Notes: generated from the sequence alone by a model not told the origin. A DNA stretch of 25,955 nucleotides from Stentor coeruleus (GCA_001970955.1 MPUH01001021.1:1-25955); one strand, 5' to 3'. Shown: positions 1-8,804, counted from the stretch's first letter. Made by a program: numbers and translations.

Positions 1-735
1 CTGTTTTTGCTGTTTTTGATATTAGACTATTGTGCTGGAGGGGATTTATCAACGCATTTGATGAAAGATAAAAAGTTCCCTGAAAACAGGGCGAAGATAT
101 ATGTATGTGAAATAGTTTTAGCATTAGAAGAACTTCATAGAAATGATATTATTTATAGAGATTTGAAACCTGATAATATTGTATTGGATAAAGATGGTCA
201 TGCTTTATTAACTGATTTTGGTTTATCAAAAGAAGGTATATTAGATAACTATGCAGCAAGAAGTTTTTGTGGATCATTAGCATATTTAGCTCCTGAGATG
301 ATTGAGAGAAATGGTCATGGGAAAGCTGTGGATTGGTATTTGTTAGGAGTAGTGTTTTATGAAATGGTTGTTGGGATTCCTCCTTATTTTTCGATGAATA
401 AGGATGAGTTGATTAATAATATAAAATGTGCTAAGCTGAAAATACCTGGGTATTTGTCTATTGAAGCACGAGAATTGATTAAAGATGTAAATATCATGTA
501 GTTAACACAAAGAGATCCTAATAAAAGACTTGGAGCTATGAGAGATGCTGAAGAAGTAAAACAGCATGTGTTTTTTAAAGGAGTGGATTGGGATTCGGTA
601 CTTAGAAGAGAACTTAAACCCCCGATTCCTAAGATACTTGAAGTTCCTAATACGAGGATTCCTTCGGAAAAGCTATATGGAGATGTTTCGAATGTTGATG
701 AAAGAATCAATAATTGGACGTTTATAGCTGAATAG
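1..735 (+). CDS. AGC-family serine/threonine protein kinase, 3' part (5' end outside window)
   Basis: The frame is open from base 1, so the N-lobe lies outside the window. Counting codons from base 1, the catalytic loop YRDLKPDN starts near residue 52, the DFG metal-binding motif at 72, the activation-loop segment SFCGSLAYLAPE with its likely phospho-Ser at 88, and the APE at 97-99. The frame is interrupted by a 15-nt intron (487-501). Splicing it gives ELIKD-LTQRDPNKRLGA, the normal end of the kinase C-lobe. An AGC-type C-terminal tail follows: HVFFKGVDW, then LKPPIPK, then a short hydrophobic-motif-like NNWTF just before the TAG stop. The LLTDFGLSKE wording is closest to the S6K/RSK/SGK/AKT type, but a PKA or PKG assignment cannot be excluded because the N-terminal regulatory region is missing. 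The first 20 bases repeat ctgttttt, so the contig edge may be slightly wrong. Confidence 0.9.
487..501 (+). other. 15-nt spliceosomal intron in the kinase gene
   Basis: The sequence gtaaatatcatgtag starts with GTA and ends with TAG. It is phase 0, between AAA GAT and TTA ACA. Without removal, the TAG is an in-frame stop in the middle of the kinase C-lobe. Removal restores the conserved RDPxKRLG segment with no change of frame. Confidence 0.9.
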
Positions 736-1128
736 AATTTATTATATTTATATGAACTAATCACTAGATTTAGATGATTGGTAATGGATTAGATAAAAAT
801 TAGGTTTTTTTATTGAGAGTTTTGTGTTGTATGTTAGGATTTTTATTGAGATTATAAGGATGGATTTATTTTTGAAGATGCTTAGTCTAATTGGTTATAA
901 AAATACTTTTTTTATATGTTTTTTTTAATAACTATAGTATTTTGTAATTTAATACTAATGTAGGAATCTTACATTAATTTGTATATTTTTTCTAGTCTGA
1001 TTCTAATCAGCATTTAAAAATATTTTATATTAGGACATTTAATTTTATAAATAGAATCCTATATTTTCTTGGTCTAAATATCTAAGTTTTAATATATGTC
1101 ACATTCTAATATATAAGCAAAAAAAAAT
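736..1128. other. AT-rich convergent intergenic spacer
   Basis: This spacer lies between two genes whose 3' ends face each other. No coding frame longer than a few dozen codons and no RNA gene is recognisable. Two small inverted repeats are present: TAATGTA...TACATTA near 955-977 and CTGATT..AATCAG near 998-1011. They could mark transcript ends, but this is weak in such AT-rich DNA. Confidence 0.5.
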
Positions 1129-2298
1129 TTAGTTTAAATCTATCCTTCTAGCATGACTTTTACGACACTTTAAGCACACTGCTTCTAAACACTCATCACA
1201 AATTATACTACCACATTCTAAAATCCACTTAATCTGTCTTTTTAAACAAGTTTTGCATCTTAGCTTCTGTGGAATACTATTTTTATCTTCTTTATCTTCT
1301 TGTAAAATCCCAGTTTTAGATTCACTTTTCACATCAGTTTCTTCAATTGCTTGGTTTGATTCCTTTTTTTCAACTTTTTCAACTTTTTCAATCCTTTCAA
1401 TTTTTACATTTTCTTCAGTAACTTGCTGATCTTTTACAATATTTTTATGCTCTTCCTTTGACACAGAATTCTGATTATCCCTATGCAAAAAAGCACAATG
1501 ATTTTGATAACAAGGGAAATTTTTGCATTCGAAATTCTGATACTTTTCAATATGATAATAAATTTCGTTTTTAGTATGTGCCAAAGAGCAATTATCTTTA
1601 TTAGGGCACATTTCAGGATTTTCAAACTTCCCATTAATATATGTAAAGTTACAAGGAATGCATTTGTAAGTGTAAATTGAAGGATCTCTTCTTCGTTCTT
1701 TATTTATATGAAAACCAAAGCATTCATTAACTTTGCAATTTGTGATTGAGCATTGTTTTGTTCTATAAGTATTCAAGTCAAAATGTTTTATTTGAATGCC
1801 TTTAATCCTTTTATCAGCATTCGAATGAGCAAAACTACAATGATAACCCCACTTAGAGCATTTATTTTTTTCTAAAGATGAATACTTGCACTCATTAACC
1901 TTATACATAAGTGGATGATAACTACACTCTTCCTTTGTATGAGCATATTTACAACGATCTCCCATTCTACACACCCCTTGTCCTTTACTCTTATCCTCTG
2001 TATTTTTTCCTAAAGTTTTATCAGGGCTCGAATGCGTAGTTGAGTTTGGATAATTTTGAGGGATATTCTTACACATTTTTGGCATATAATTCCAATTATT
2101 CTCTGAAAGAAGTACTGGTATTCTTCTATAAGATTGGTTGTTATGAAGATTCAAACAATCTTCTTTTGAGCAATCTTCTTTACATTTTTGTACATGAAAC
2201 TGTGTGATGTACTTAAAATGAAGTTCCTGCTCATTTTCATAGAGTCTTTCGAATTCTGAGATTTTAGACCCTGATAGCTGCCTTACAGGCTTTTCCAT
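1129..2298 (-). CDS. Unkempt-like CCCH zinc-finger protein with C-terminal RING-like motif
   Basis: A 389-residue protein, starting at the ATG at 2298 (MEKPVRQLSG); an in-frame TTG upstream is not needed. It has an array of Cys/His clusters of the CCCH type, with wording such as CRMGDRCKYAH, CSKWGYHCSFAH, CPNKDNCSLAH and CYQNHCAFLH. They are spaced by segments like YRTKQC and INKERRRDPSIYTYKC, which resemble the tandem fingers of the animal RNA-binding protein Unkempt. A Lys/Glu-rich coil (IERIEKVEKVEKKE) follows. The last 42 residues hold CKTC (348-351), ECGSIICDEC and CLKC, a shortened RING-like zinc motif; Unkempt also ends with a RING. The family role is sequence-specific mRNA binding and translational control in the cytoplasm. 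RNA binding here is inferred from the fingers; ubiquitin ligase activity is doubtful. Confidence 0.78.
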   Translation of the reverse strand: MEKPVRQLSGSKISEFERLYENEQELHFKYITQFHVQKCKEDCSKEDCLNLHNNQSYRRIPVLLSENNWNYMPKMCKNIPQNYPNSTTHSSPDKTLGKNTEDKSKGQGVCRMGDRCKYAHTKEECSYHPLMYKVNECKYSSLEKNKCSKWGYHCSFAHSNADKRIKGIQIKHFDLNTYRTKQCSITNCKVNECFGFHINKERRRDPSIYTYKCIPCNFTYINGKFENPEMCPNKDNCSLAHTKNEIYYHIEKYQNFECKNFPCYQNHCAFLHRDNQNSVSKEEHKNIVKDQQVTEENVKIERIEKVEKVEKKESNQAIEETDVKSESKTGILQEDKEDKNSIPQKLRCKTCLKRQIKWILECGSIICDECLEAVCLKCRKSHARRIDLN

Positions 2299-2548
2299 AT
2301 TATTTATTATTTCTTTCAATGGGAAGATGGGAGAATTAAGGGGGTTGTTATAAGATATTTAATTGAAGAGAAGATTGTGCTTGTTAAAAGATTGATAAAA
2401 TATAAATTTCTTGAATTTTGCCATTATATTTTTAGGTTATATTAAAATGATTCTAATATTTGTCAAATACTTTATTACAATAAAAACTTTTATTTCTTCA
2501 TATATTAAGCCTAATATTTATTGAACTAAAATGCATTAGTCTATTTTT

Positions 2549-2633
2549 TGCGAGGATTATTGGCTTAATTTTATTATCCTCATGATTAATTACTGAAGAA
2601 TTCTGAAAATGTTGAAGTCGTTGAATCCTCGCA
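2549..2633. repeat. 10-bp perfect inverted repeat inside the Mei2-like pseudogene
   Basis: tgcgaggatt at 2549-2558 is the exact reverse complement of aatcctcgca at 2624-2633, leaving a 65-nt loop. The inner gaggat can also pair with atcctc at 2576-2581. Both arms lie in pseudogene coding sequence (TYARIQ and PIILAKN), so chance is the simplest explanation. Confidence 0.5.
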
Positions 2634-2761
2634 TAAGTCAATATGCAGATTTTTTCTGAATTAAATCTTTCCTACCGCTTAGCATTAAACTTATGGAAAA
2701 ATAGGATAATCACTTTATTGTCAATAAAATTTATAAATGAATATCTTATATTGCATCGATT

Positions 2762-2776
2762 CTATATACAAAATAC
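2762..2776 (-). other. 15-nt intron retained inside the Mei2-like pseudogene
   Basis: On the minus strand the sequence gtattttgtatatag separates PIDFK from NRCNIRYSFIN. Removing it restores the exact Mei2 family junction (PIDFK-N-x-CN). Its presence shows the copy did not arise by recent reverse transcription of a spliced mRNA. Confidence 0.85.
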
Positions 2777-3023
2777 CTTAAAGTCAATAGGAAGATATAA
2801 GAAATCATAAGTCCCTGCGAATTTTTTGTCAATGGTTTGGATGAGCATTTTTGTGTGTATTTGTTTGGGATTTTTTTTATCATTATAATAGTCCTTGTGT
2901 CTTTTTTGTTTTTTATATAACCAAGTTTTATTATATAGAAATTACGTTCTCCTTCTTCAAATGGTCTTTTTTTAGGTTTTCCTCTTTCTTCGAGGTCTTC
3001 TCTGCTTGATTCTTCAGTACTTT

Positions 3024-3124
3024 ATAAGCTACCACTAGTATTAAAAGATATGTCTAATAAAAAATTGCCTATTNATAAGCTACCACTAGTATTAAAAGAT
3101 ATGTCTAATAAAAAATTGCCTATT
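3024..3124. repeat. 50-bp direct duplication flanking a single N (assembly join)
   Basis: Bases 3024-3073 and 3075-3124 are identical, separated by one N at 3074. Overlapping contig ends joined by a placeholder without merging give exactly this picture. The true sequence probably contains one copy. Confidence 0.85.
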
Positions 3125-3388
3125 CTAGCTCAAGGCTAGGCACTGCTTTTCTATGAAAAGATTCACAAGCACTTTTTGGTTCTAAGCAAGCCAAAAATTT
3201 TCCGTATTTTTTTTGCTTGAAATTTGTCTGTGATTATGATTTTTTTGTATTATAATNTCTAGCTCAAGGCTAGGCACTGCTTTTCTATGAAAAGATTCAC
3301 AAGCACTTTTTGGTTCTAAGCCAGCCAAAAATTTTCCGTATTTTTTTTGCTTGAAATTTGTCTGTGATTATGATTTTTTTGTATTATA
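3124..3388. repeat. 131-bp direct duplication flanking a single N (assembly join)
   Basis: Bases 3124-3254 and 3258-3388 match except for one base (A at 3188, C at 3322), with a single N at 3257. It abuts the first duplication. As with the 50-bp case, two contig ends that overlap but were not merged are the likely cause. The single difference may be a sequencing error or an allelic variant. Confidence 0.85.
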
Positions 3389-3390
3389 GG

Positions 3391-4054
3391 ATTGTGAAAA
3401 TATGAAAAAAAATAATGGATATGAGAAGAAATACTAGATAGGGATATTTAGTTAAGTGATAAGAATTCTGGAACTATAAAATTGCACTCATTTTTTAAAG
3501 ACCCTGGGGGAAATCTCGAGTTATAGATCTAAAAACGTTGAGACGCTTTTTATGAGATTCTTCAATGTATTATAAAAAAAGGTTAAGGGATTATTTGGAT
3601 TTTTGGATTGGTTTTTATACGGTTGAAAGATTGGTTTTGATAATAAAAGCTTTGAAAGTTTGGGAATTTTTTTTGATTATTTAAATAAGATTGTTATGCT
3701 TAAACTTAAAAAACATAAAAATTTTAATTTTGAATTATATAAACAAATCTAGTTTACTTTATCATATATAATAAAATCATCCTATTATACTTACACACTA
3801 TATATAAAATACTTATCTAGTCATATGATACTAAAAATAATTAAATTCTTTAAATCAAAGCAATCCTCAAATAAACTCCAATCAAAGCAAAATCTTAACA
3901 AAACTTATTCATCTCAAAAATCCTCATCATAACTCCACCTCTATCTTAAGAAATATAAATTTACTTAAATTTCAATATAAAAATCCTTTCAAAACCCAAA
4001 TAATAACTTAAAAATCATAAAAAATCTAATAGTAATTTAATATTCTGTTCTCAT
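3391..4054. other. AT-rich region with possible further pseudogene remnant, then a G-poor tract
   Basis: On the minus strand, positions about 3495-3569 read YIEESHKKRLNVFRSITRDF followed shortly by a stop, which looks like coding sequence and may be an older upstream piece of the Mei2-like pseudogene. No family motif proves it. From about 3836 to 4030, immediately 3' of the Prp5 gene, the + strand is rich in A and C and very poor in G. No gene is recognised there. Confidence 0.4.
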
Positions 4055-6707
4055 TTAATAAGTAATTGCTAACGATGGACTTAAATCCTCTAAAAACCTT
4101 TTGATTTCATTACGTGCACTATTACAATGCTGTTTACTTGGTCCTTCTATAAAAAGATGAAGCCTCCTTTGACCAATCCCAGTCTTTTTAGCAGGATCAA
4201 CATAAGTACCTCTTACAGTTACAATACTTCCAGTCAAATCATTAATTGTATTTAAATAATCTCTACTCATAACTCTTGTTCTTGCTGATAATGGGTAATC
4301 ATTAATATCAAGTTCTAAAAAACTTTTTCCTGATGATTCATTTGTTTTTGCAATCCATTCATCACGTATTTTAAGTGCATTATTCATCCCATTTTCAATA
4401 TTTGGTTCTGATTTTATTTTCATAACAACTAATTCTATTGCTTCTTTTGCTGCAAGGATTGCTTTTGTTGAATTACCACTCATAATCGCTGCTTTAGCTG
4501 CTGTTTGTGCTGCACTCATTGCTGCTAAACGAATTTTTGGGTCTTTTATATAATCTCCAACTGTCATTTCTGATTTCTTAACATTTTTATCATCCTCAAC
4601 ATCAGAATCAGTTTCGCTTTCACTAAAAATATAATCTTTTTTATGTTTATTTCTAGTATCTTTAATTTTTTGAAGTTCTTCTTTGCTGAATTTAAAACCT
4701 TTACCCCCAAAACCTCGTGACCTGTATGGTTTTGCTTCACCATCTTCAACCATTTGTTTGAATTCTAAAGCTAATTCTTGAAGATCTTCAGAAACTTGTT
4801 GATTCGAATGTTCTAAAACTTTAGACAACTCCCAAGCATATTTCATTTCTTCTCGTGTTATAAAAGTTATAGCCGTACCTTTATTCCCAGCTCTTCCTGT
4901 TCGACCTATTCTATGAATATAATCTTCCATATGATTTGGGCATCTGTAATTTATAACAAGGACAAGTTTTTTAACATCTAATCCACGAGCAGCAATAGAA
5001 GTAGCAACAAGTAAACTTTTTTCAGCTTTTTTGAAATCAGAAATTGTAAACTCCCTATCCGCTTGATCATGTCCTCCGTGAAGAACAAGACATTCATATC
5101 CTTCTTTATGTAAATCCGCGAAAAGATCATCAGCTTCATTTTGCCTTTCAACAAAAATCAATATATTCCCTCTACCATACCAATCTTCAAGGATTTCAAA
5201 AAGTCGTGGAAGTTTTTCTTCATCTTCTAAGACCTCAACAAACTGCTCGACATTTGAACAAGTTTTATTACGTCCTCCTACAACAATTTCAACAGGTTTG
5301 TTTAGAATGTTTTTAGCAAGTTTCTCAACATTTTTAGGGAAAGTTGCTGAGAACATAACAGTTTGTCTATCACTTCTACACCCATGAACAATTTTATTAA
5401 GCTGTGGTTCGAAACCCATATCAAACATTCTATCAGCTTCATCGATGACTAAATAAGTAACTCTTTTAAGATTAGTAATTTTTCCATTACTCAAACTTAG
5501 CACATCAATCATCCTTCCTGGTGTGCATATAACAATTTCTGCTCCTTTTCTAAGATCAGTTAATTGTACAGAAACCCCAGAACCTCCATAGACACAAACA
5601 CATCTAAGTCCAAGATACTTTGTAAAACTCTTACATTCAGTATAAATCTGAAATGCAAGTTCTCTAGTTGGTGCTAAGACTAAAGCAATAGGTCCTTCAT
5701 TATCTTCAAGTGGTCTCTGATCTTGAACATGTCTAAACATTGCAAGTAAGTAAGCTAAAGTTTTCCCAGAACCTGTTTCAGCAATTCCAATACAATCCCT
5801 TCCAAGCATAATAGCCGGTATAGCCTATATATAATTTTACTTGTGATTGTATGGCAAAAGGTATAGTAAACTTTTTCTTTTCAAGAATCTTCAATATTTT
5901 ATCAGAGAGGCCGCATTGATACCAATTCAAAATTGGTGCAGGGCATCTCTTACCTCTAACATGAATGTCACCTAATTGTTCTCGAAGTTTAAATATATCA
6001 TCTTGAGTCATATTTGCTAACTCATTACAAGGAATATAAAAATCTTTTCTAAAAGGCTCAAGGTTGATTTCAGTGTTAGGTAAAAGTCTTTTTTCTTGTA
6101 GCAATCTTTGCTATATATTATTTACTTTCTTTAAGTATTCTTCATTATCTCCATCTTCTACAAGCATATCCCATGCAATATCATTTTCATCATCATATAA
6201 AACTTCTGGCTTGTTTAAAGGCTCTTTTGGTATTTCTTGTGGCTTGTTGAATTTTTCCATGAATTTTTCTAGATACTCGTCATCATCTATATTTTCCTGT
6301 ACCTCTTGTTTGACTTCATCAATTCTGTTCTTTTCTTGTGGAATGGCTTGTTTATCTATTTCCATCATATAAAGATCTAAAACATCGATTTCATCTATTG
6401 AATTGTGTTTTGTTTCGATTATTTCAGTATCTATTTCTAATTCATCTTTTAGATGTTGAGTTAATTCAGGTTTTTGTTTTTGGGGAATAGGGTTAATTAA
6501 TATTTCATCTTCTTTTTCTTCTTCTTGTAATAGAAGTAATCTTGCTTTTGCTAGTCTTTCTTGTTTCTTGCGCATTTCTCGTTCTTGACTGTTTTTATGA
6601 TGCTTGTGATGGTGACTATGATGAGAGTCATGATGTTTTGATGATGACCTATGATGAGAATGAGAGTGGTGAGAGTGGTGAGATCTTGAACGGTGACGAT
6701 GACCCAT
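4055..6707 (-). CDS. PRP5: DEAD-box RNA helicase Prp5/DDX46, three exons
   Basis: Exons on the minus strand are 6707-6126, 6110-5841 and 5824-4055, giving 873 residues from the ATG at 6707 (MGHRHRSRSHH; an in-frame ATG at 6725 would add six residues). The N-terminus is a His/Arg/Ser-rich RS-like tail, then an acidic region with DVLDLYM at 108-114, where Prp5 proteins carry the DPLD motif. LEPFRKDFY and VRGKRCPAPILNWYQCG precede the helicase core exactly as in DDX46. Core motifs seen: Q motif around IQSQAIPA, motif I AETGSGKT (299-306), PTRELA, TPGR, DEAD (412-415), SAT, ARGLD, and HRIGRTGR from 588. The C-terminus (VTVRGTYVDP...RRLHLFIEGP) matches the DDX46 KH-like end. Prp5 is an ATPase that proofreads U2 snRNP pairing with the intron branch site in the nucleus. 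It has a short divergent spacer with the channel gene. Confidence 0.93.
5825..5840 (-). other. 16-nt intron in PRP5
   Basis: On the minus strand gtaaaattatatatag lies between IQSQ and AIPAIMLGRD. Removing it joins the DEAD-box Q motif to the downstream helicase core. Being 16 nt long it shifts the frame, so splicing is required. Confidence 0.92.
6111..6125 (-). other. 15-nt intron in PRP5
   Basis: On the minus strand gtaaataatatatag lies between EEYLKK and QRLLQEKRLLP. It is phase 0 and ends in an in-frame TAG. Removal gives the linker leading to the conserved LEPFRKDFY segment. Confidence 0.9.
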
Positions 6708-6851
6708 TATTATTATAAACTCCATTTTAGAATTAAAGCTTAGTTGTATTTGTCATTTTTTGGAGGTTTTTATATGAAGAAATTTGGGTTATCATTGGCA
6801 ATTTTTTTTATTTGTTTGTTTATCAAAATCAAAATAATCATTTATAATTTA
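6708..6851. promoter_or_regulatory. Presumed divergent promoter region between PRP5 and the K+ channel gene
   Basis: These 144 bases separate two start codons that point away from each other, so both upstream regions must lie here. The DNA is AT-rich and no specific element can be named. Confidence 0.45.
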
Positions 6852-8759
6852 ATGGATCGAAGTAAGACTTTCCGCAAAAGGACAGACATAGAAAAAATCT
6901 CAAGAGAAGCAATAGCCAAAGTGCGATGGGAAAGGATAAGAAACCTGAAAAATCTTGAATTTATAATAGACGTCGCACATTCAGCTGCCGAAGAAAGAAA
7001 CGTCTCCCGTTTCAACTCGAACTTCTTTTCAAAATTCAGCGAAAATGATGAACTCCACCTTCCATGGTACATAATTCTCCCAGAAAGTAAAATCAAATCA
7101 TTATTCGATCTCCTAGTCTCTTTTCTCTATCTTTACTTCGCTTTTGTCATTCCATTCCGTATAGGTTTTTACACCCAAAGCACAAATGAAGAACTGATTC
7201 CACATGAAACTGTTTTTGAAGCTATCCTTCTCATCGATATCTTACTTAACTTTTTCTGCGCTTATTACGAAAATTCTGTCCTTATATACGACTTAAGACT
7301 TATCGCTAAAAAATATTTACTTAATCGTTTCATCTTAGATACAATAGCGATTCCCCCATTTTATGTCCTAAACGCAAACTTGTATTGGTTGAAAATATCC
7401 CGAGTCCTTCGTGTTAATTTGTTTTTAAGATGGATTGAAAACTCTACATTAACAAAGAATTTTATAAACGACACTTTACTTAAAGACCAGTATACAAAAG
7501 ATCTTTTTTTCAAACTCTTATATTTTGTCCAAGCTGTTTTGATAACATGTCATTGTATTGCTTGTATTTGGTATTATATAACAACTCTTAATTTTGATAC
7601 TCCTGATAAAACTTGGTTATTAGGTGCTGAGTATCCAACTACTGATCTTTATGTTAGATCATTATATTGGACTGCTGTAACTTTTTCAAGTGTAGGATAT
7701 GGTGATATAACCCCAAAAAACAATGGTGAGTATATATATGCAATGTGTATCGAATTTGTTGGGATTATGTTTTTTGCCTATCTTATGGGTAATGTTAGTA
7801 ATTATTTATCAAATTTCCAACTTACAGATGAAACTGCTAATGAACGTGAACGTGAATTAGAAAGATGGTTGCTTATGCTTGATGGATTTCGACATGATAA
7901 AACTATGCCTCAGCAATTGACAACAAAAATCAGAGACTATTTTCATGGTTGTTGGTCAAAAGATAACTCTTATATATGTTCAAGTGATTTTATGCTTAAA
8001 CTTCCTTATGCATTACGTGAAGAGCTTAAAGAGTTTTTATTTAGTGATGTAGTTAAAAAATTTTCAATATTTTTTGAAGGGATGAGTAAGCATTTGGTAT
8101 ACTCATTAGCAAGTTTAATGAAACATAAATGGGTTAAATCTTTTGAAACAATGATTGTTAAAGGAACTAAATCGACTGAAATTTATTTTATAAATACAGG
8201 AAGTGTTATGGTTGGGAAAAAAGAAATTGGGTATGTGACTAAACTATTAAGTGGTAGTTATTTTGGTGAATATAGTTTGTTTAAAGTTCCTTATGATTTT
8301 GATTTTACAGCTGAAGGAGAGACTAGTGTTTTTTATTTCCCGATTATTGATTTCAAGACTTGGATTAAAAAATGTGAGTTTAATTATTATTCATTTGCTT
8401 TATTGTCTTATAAAAGGCATTTGTATTTTACTAAAGAATTTGACAAGACTTATAATACAACAGATGATAATGAAGCTTTTCAAGATGAAAGGATTGAAGA
8501 AGAAGTTTTTAATGAAAATCTTAATCATGAAGAAGAAGAAGAATTTAATATTTTGCTTGAAAGAGTTAAAGAACCTGAACCTACTGGGTGTACGCCTGAA
8601 GAGAAAGAGGAATTGCTTAATAAGATAAAAGCACAAGCTAAAGAGATTGAGAAACTACAGAAGATGTATGAAAGTGATATTAAGAAAATTATTAGTGCGG
8701 TTGAGTTAATGACTAATGGGAAAGAACAGGCGGCTTATGAGCTTTTAACGGAGATTTAG
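6852..8759 (+). CDS. Voltage-gated K+ channel of the EAG/HCN/CNG superfamily with degenerate CNBD
   Basis: A 635-residue protein from the ATG at 6852 (MDRSKTFRKR). The frame stays open back to 6744, but that stretch is AT-rich spacer and encodes an implausible Phe/Ile run. The order is: cytosolic N-terminus; S1 starting near FDLLVSFLYLYF; S2 with the ILLIDILLNFF block; S4-like WLKISRVLRVNLFLRW; pore helix and selectivity filter SVGYGD (VGYGD at 281-285); S6 (GIMFFAYLMGNVSNYLSNF); C-linker; a cyclic-nucleotide-binding-like domain with FGE at 471-473; and a C-terminal coiled coil (EEKEELLNKIKAQAKEIEKL). GYG makes K+ selectivity likely. In the phosphate-binding cassette the Arg that normally holds the cyclic phosphate aligns with Asp482 and the following RTA-type sequence is lost, so the domain may not bind cAMP or cGMP, as in EAG channels. 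It is expected in the plasma or ciliary membrane. Confidence 0.9.
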   Translation: MDRSKTFRKRTDIEKISREAIAKVRWERIRNLKNLEFIIDVAHSAAEERNVSRFNSNFFSKFSENDELHLPWYIILPESKIKSLFDLLVSFLYLYFAFVIPFRIGFYTQSTNEELIPHETVFEAILLIDILLNFFCAYYENSVLIYDLRLIAKKYLLNRFILDTIAIPPFYVLNANLYWLKISRVLRVNLFLRWIENSTLTKNFINDTLLKDQYTKDLFFKLLYFVQAVLITCHCIACIWYYITTLNFDTPDKTWLLGAEYPTTDLYVRSLYWTAVTFSSVGYGDITPKNNGEYIYAMCIEFVGIMFFAYLMGNVSNYLSNFQLTDETANERERELERWLLMLDGFRHDKTMPQQLTTKIRDYFHGCWSKDNSYICSSDFMLKLPYALREELKEFLFSDVVKKFSIFFEGMSKHLVYSLASLMKHKWVKSFETMIVKGTKSTEIYFINTGSVMVGKKEIGYVTKLLSGSYFGEYSLFKVPYDFDFTAEGETSVFYFPIIDFKTWIKKCEFNYYSFALLSYKRHLYFTKEFDKTYNTTDDNEAFQDERIEEEVFNENLNHEEEEEFNILLERVKEPEPTGCTPEEKEELLNKIKAQAKEIEKLQKMYESDIKKIISAVELMTNGKEQAAYELLTEI

Positions 8760-8804
8760 TAGTTATATTAAGGTATTTTAATAGATGAAATTCAAAATTT
8801 TGTA

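Larger units (their letters stand above)
2498..3390 (-). pseudogene. Mei2-like RNA-binding protein, C-terminal RRM, decayed copy
   Basis: The minus strand encodes broken pieces of the Mei2-type C-terminal RRM. Recognisable pieces in order are RTIIMIKKIPNKYTQ, then MLIQTIDKKFAGTYDF and LYLPIDFK, then (after a 15-nt intron) NRCNIRYSFINFID, ERFNSEK, TYARIQ and HFQNSS. These follow the family consensus (RTTLMIKNIPNKYTQ, GTYDFLYLPIDFKN, NVGYAFINM, FNSEK, ARIQ, HFQNSS). Lesions seen: a one-base loss in an A-run at 2848-2852; TAG at 2672-2674 where the family has a conserved Trp (TGG); a gap of about four residues between ARIQ and HFQNSS; TAA at 3022-3024; and another frame slip near 3127, after an upstream coding-like piece (PKSACESFHRKAVPS). 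The 3' end is at TGA 2498-2500. Mei2 proteins bind RNA in meiotic or developmental control; this copy should make no complete RRM. Parts are duplicated around N bases by assembly. Confidence 0.85.

Noticed and set aside
499..501. In-frame TAG in the kinase as evidence of a reassigned stop codon (ciliate Gln code)
   Set aside because: The TAG is the last codon of a 15-nt GT...AG segment whose removal restores the kinase consensus. All other genes end at TAA, TAG or TGA without internal stops, so the standard code fits.
384..764. Minus-strand 126-codon frame across the kinase end
   Set aside because: It is the antisense shadow of a clear AGC kinase C-terminus.
2299..2319. Extended start of the Unkempt-like gene at a TTG codon
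   Set aside because: Eukaryotic genes rarely start at TTG, and an ATG lies seven codons downstream.
2549..2633. Stem-loop considered as a small noncoding RNA gene
   Set aside because: The arms lie within recognisable Mei2-like coding sequence on the minus strand, and no box C/D, H/ACA, tRNA or snRNA hallmark is present.
2812..2822. ccctgcgaa motif resembling part of U6 snRNA, also at 11086
   Set aside because: The surrounding ACAGAGA and AGC elements of U6 are absent; the first copy codes for FAGTYDF in the pseudogene.
6744..6851. N-terminal extension of the K+ channel starting at the upstream ATG (MYLSFFGGFY...)
   Set aside because: The added 36 residues are a Phe/Ile-rich translation of AT-rich spacer. 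The ATG at 6852 begins normal coding composition and leaves room for a divergent promoter.
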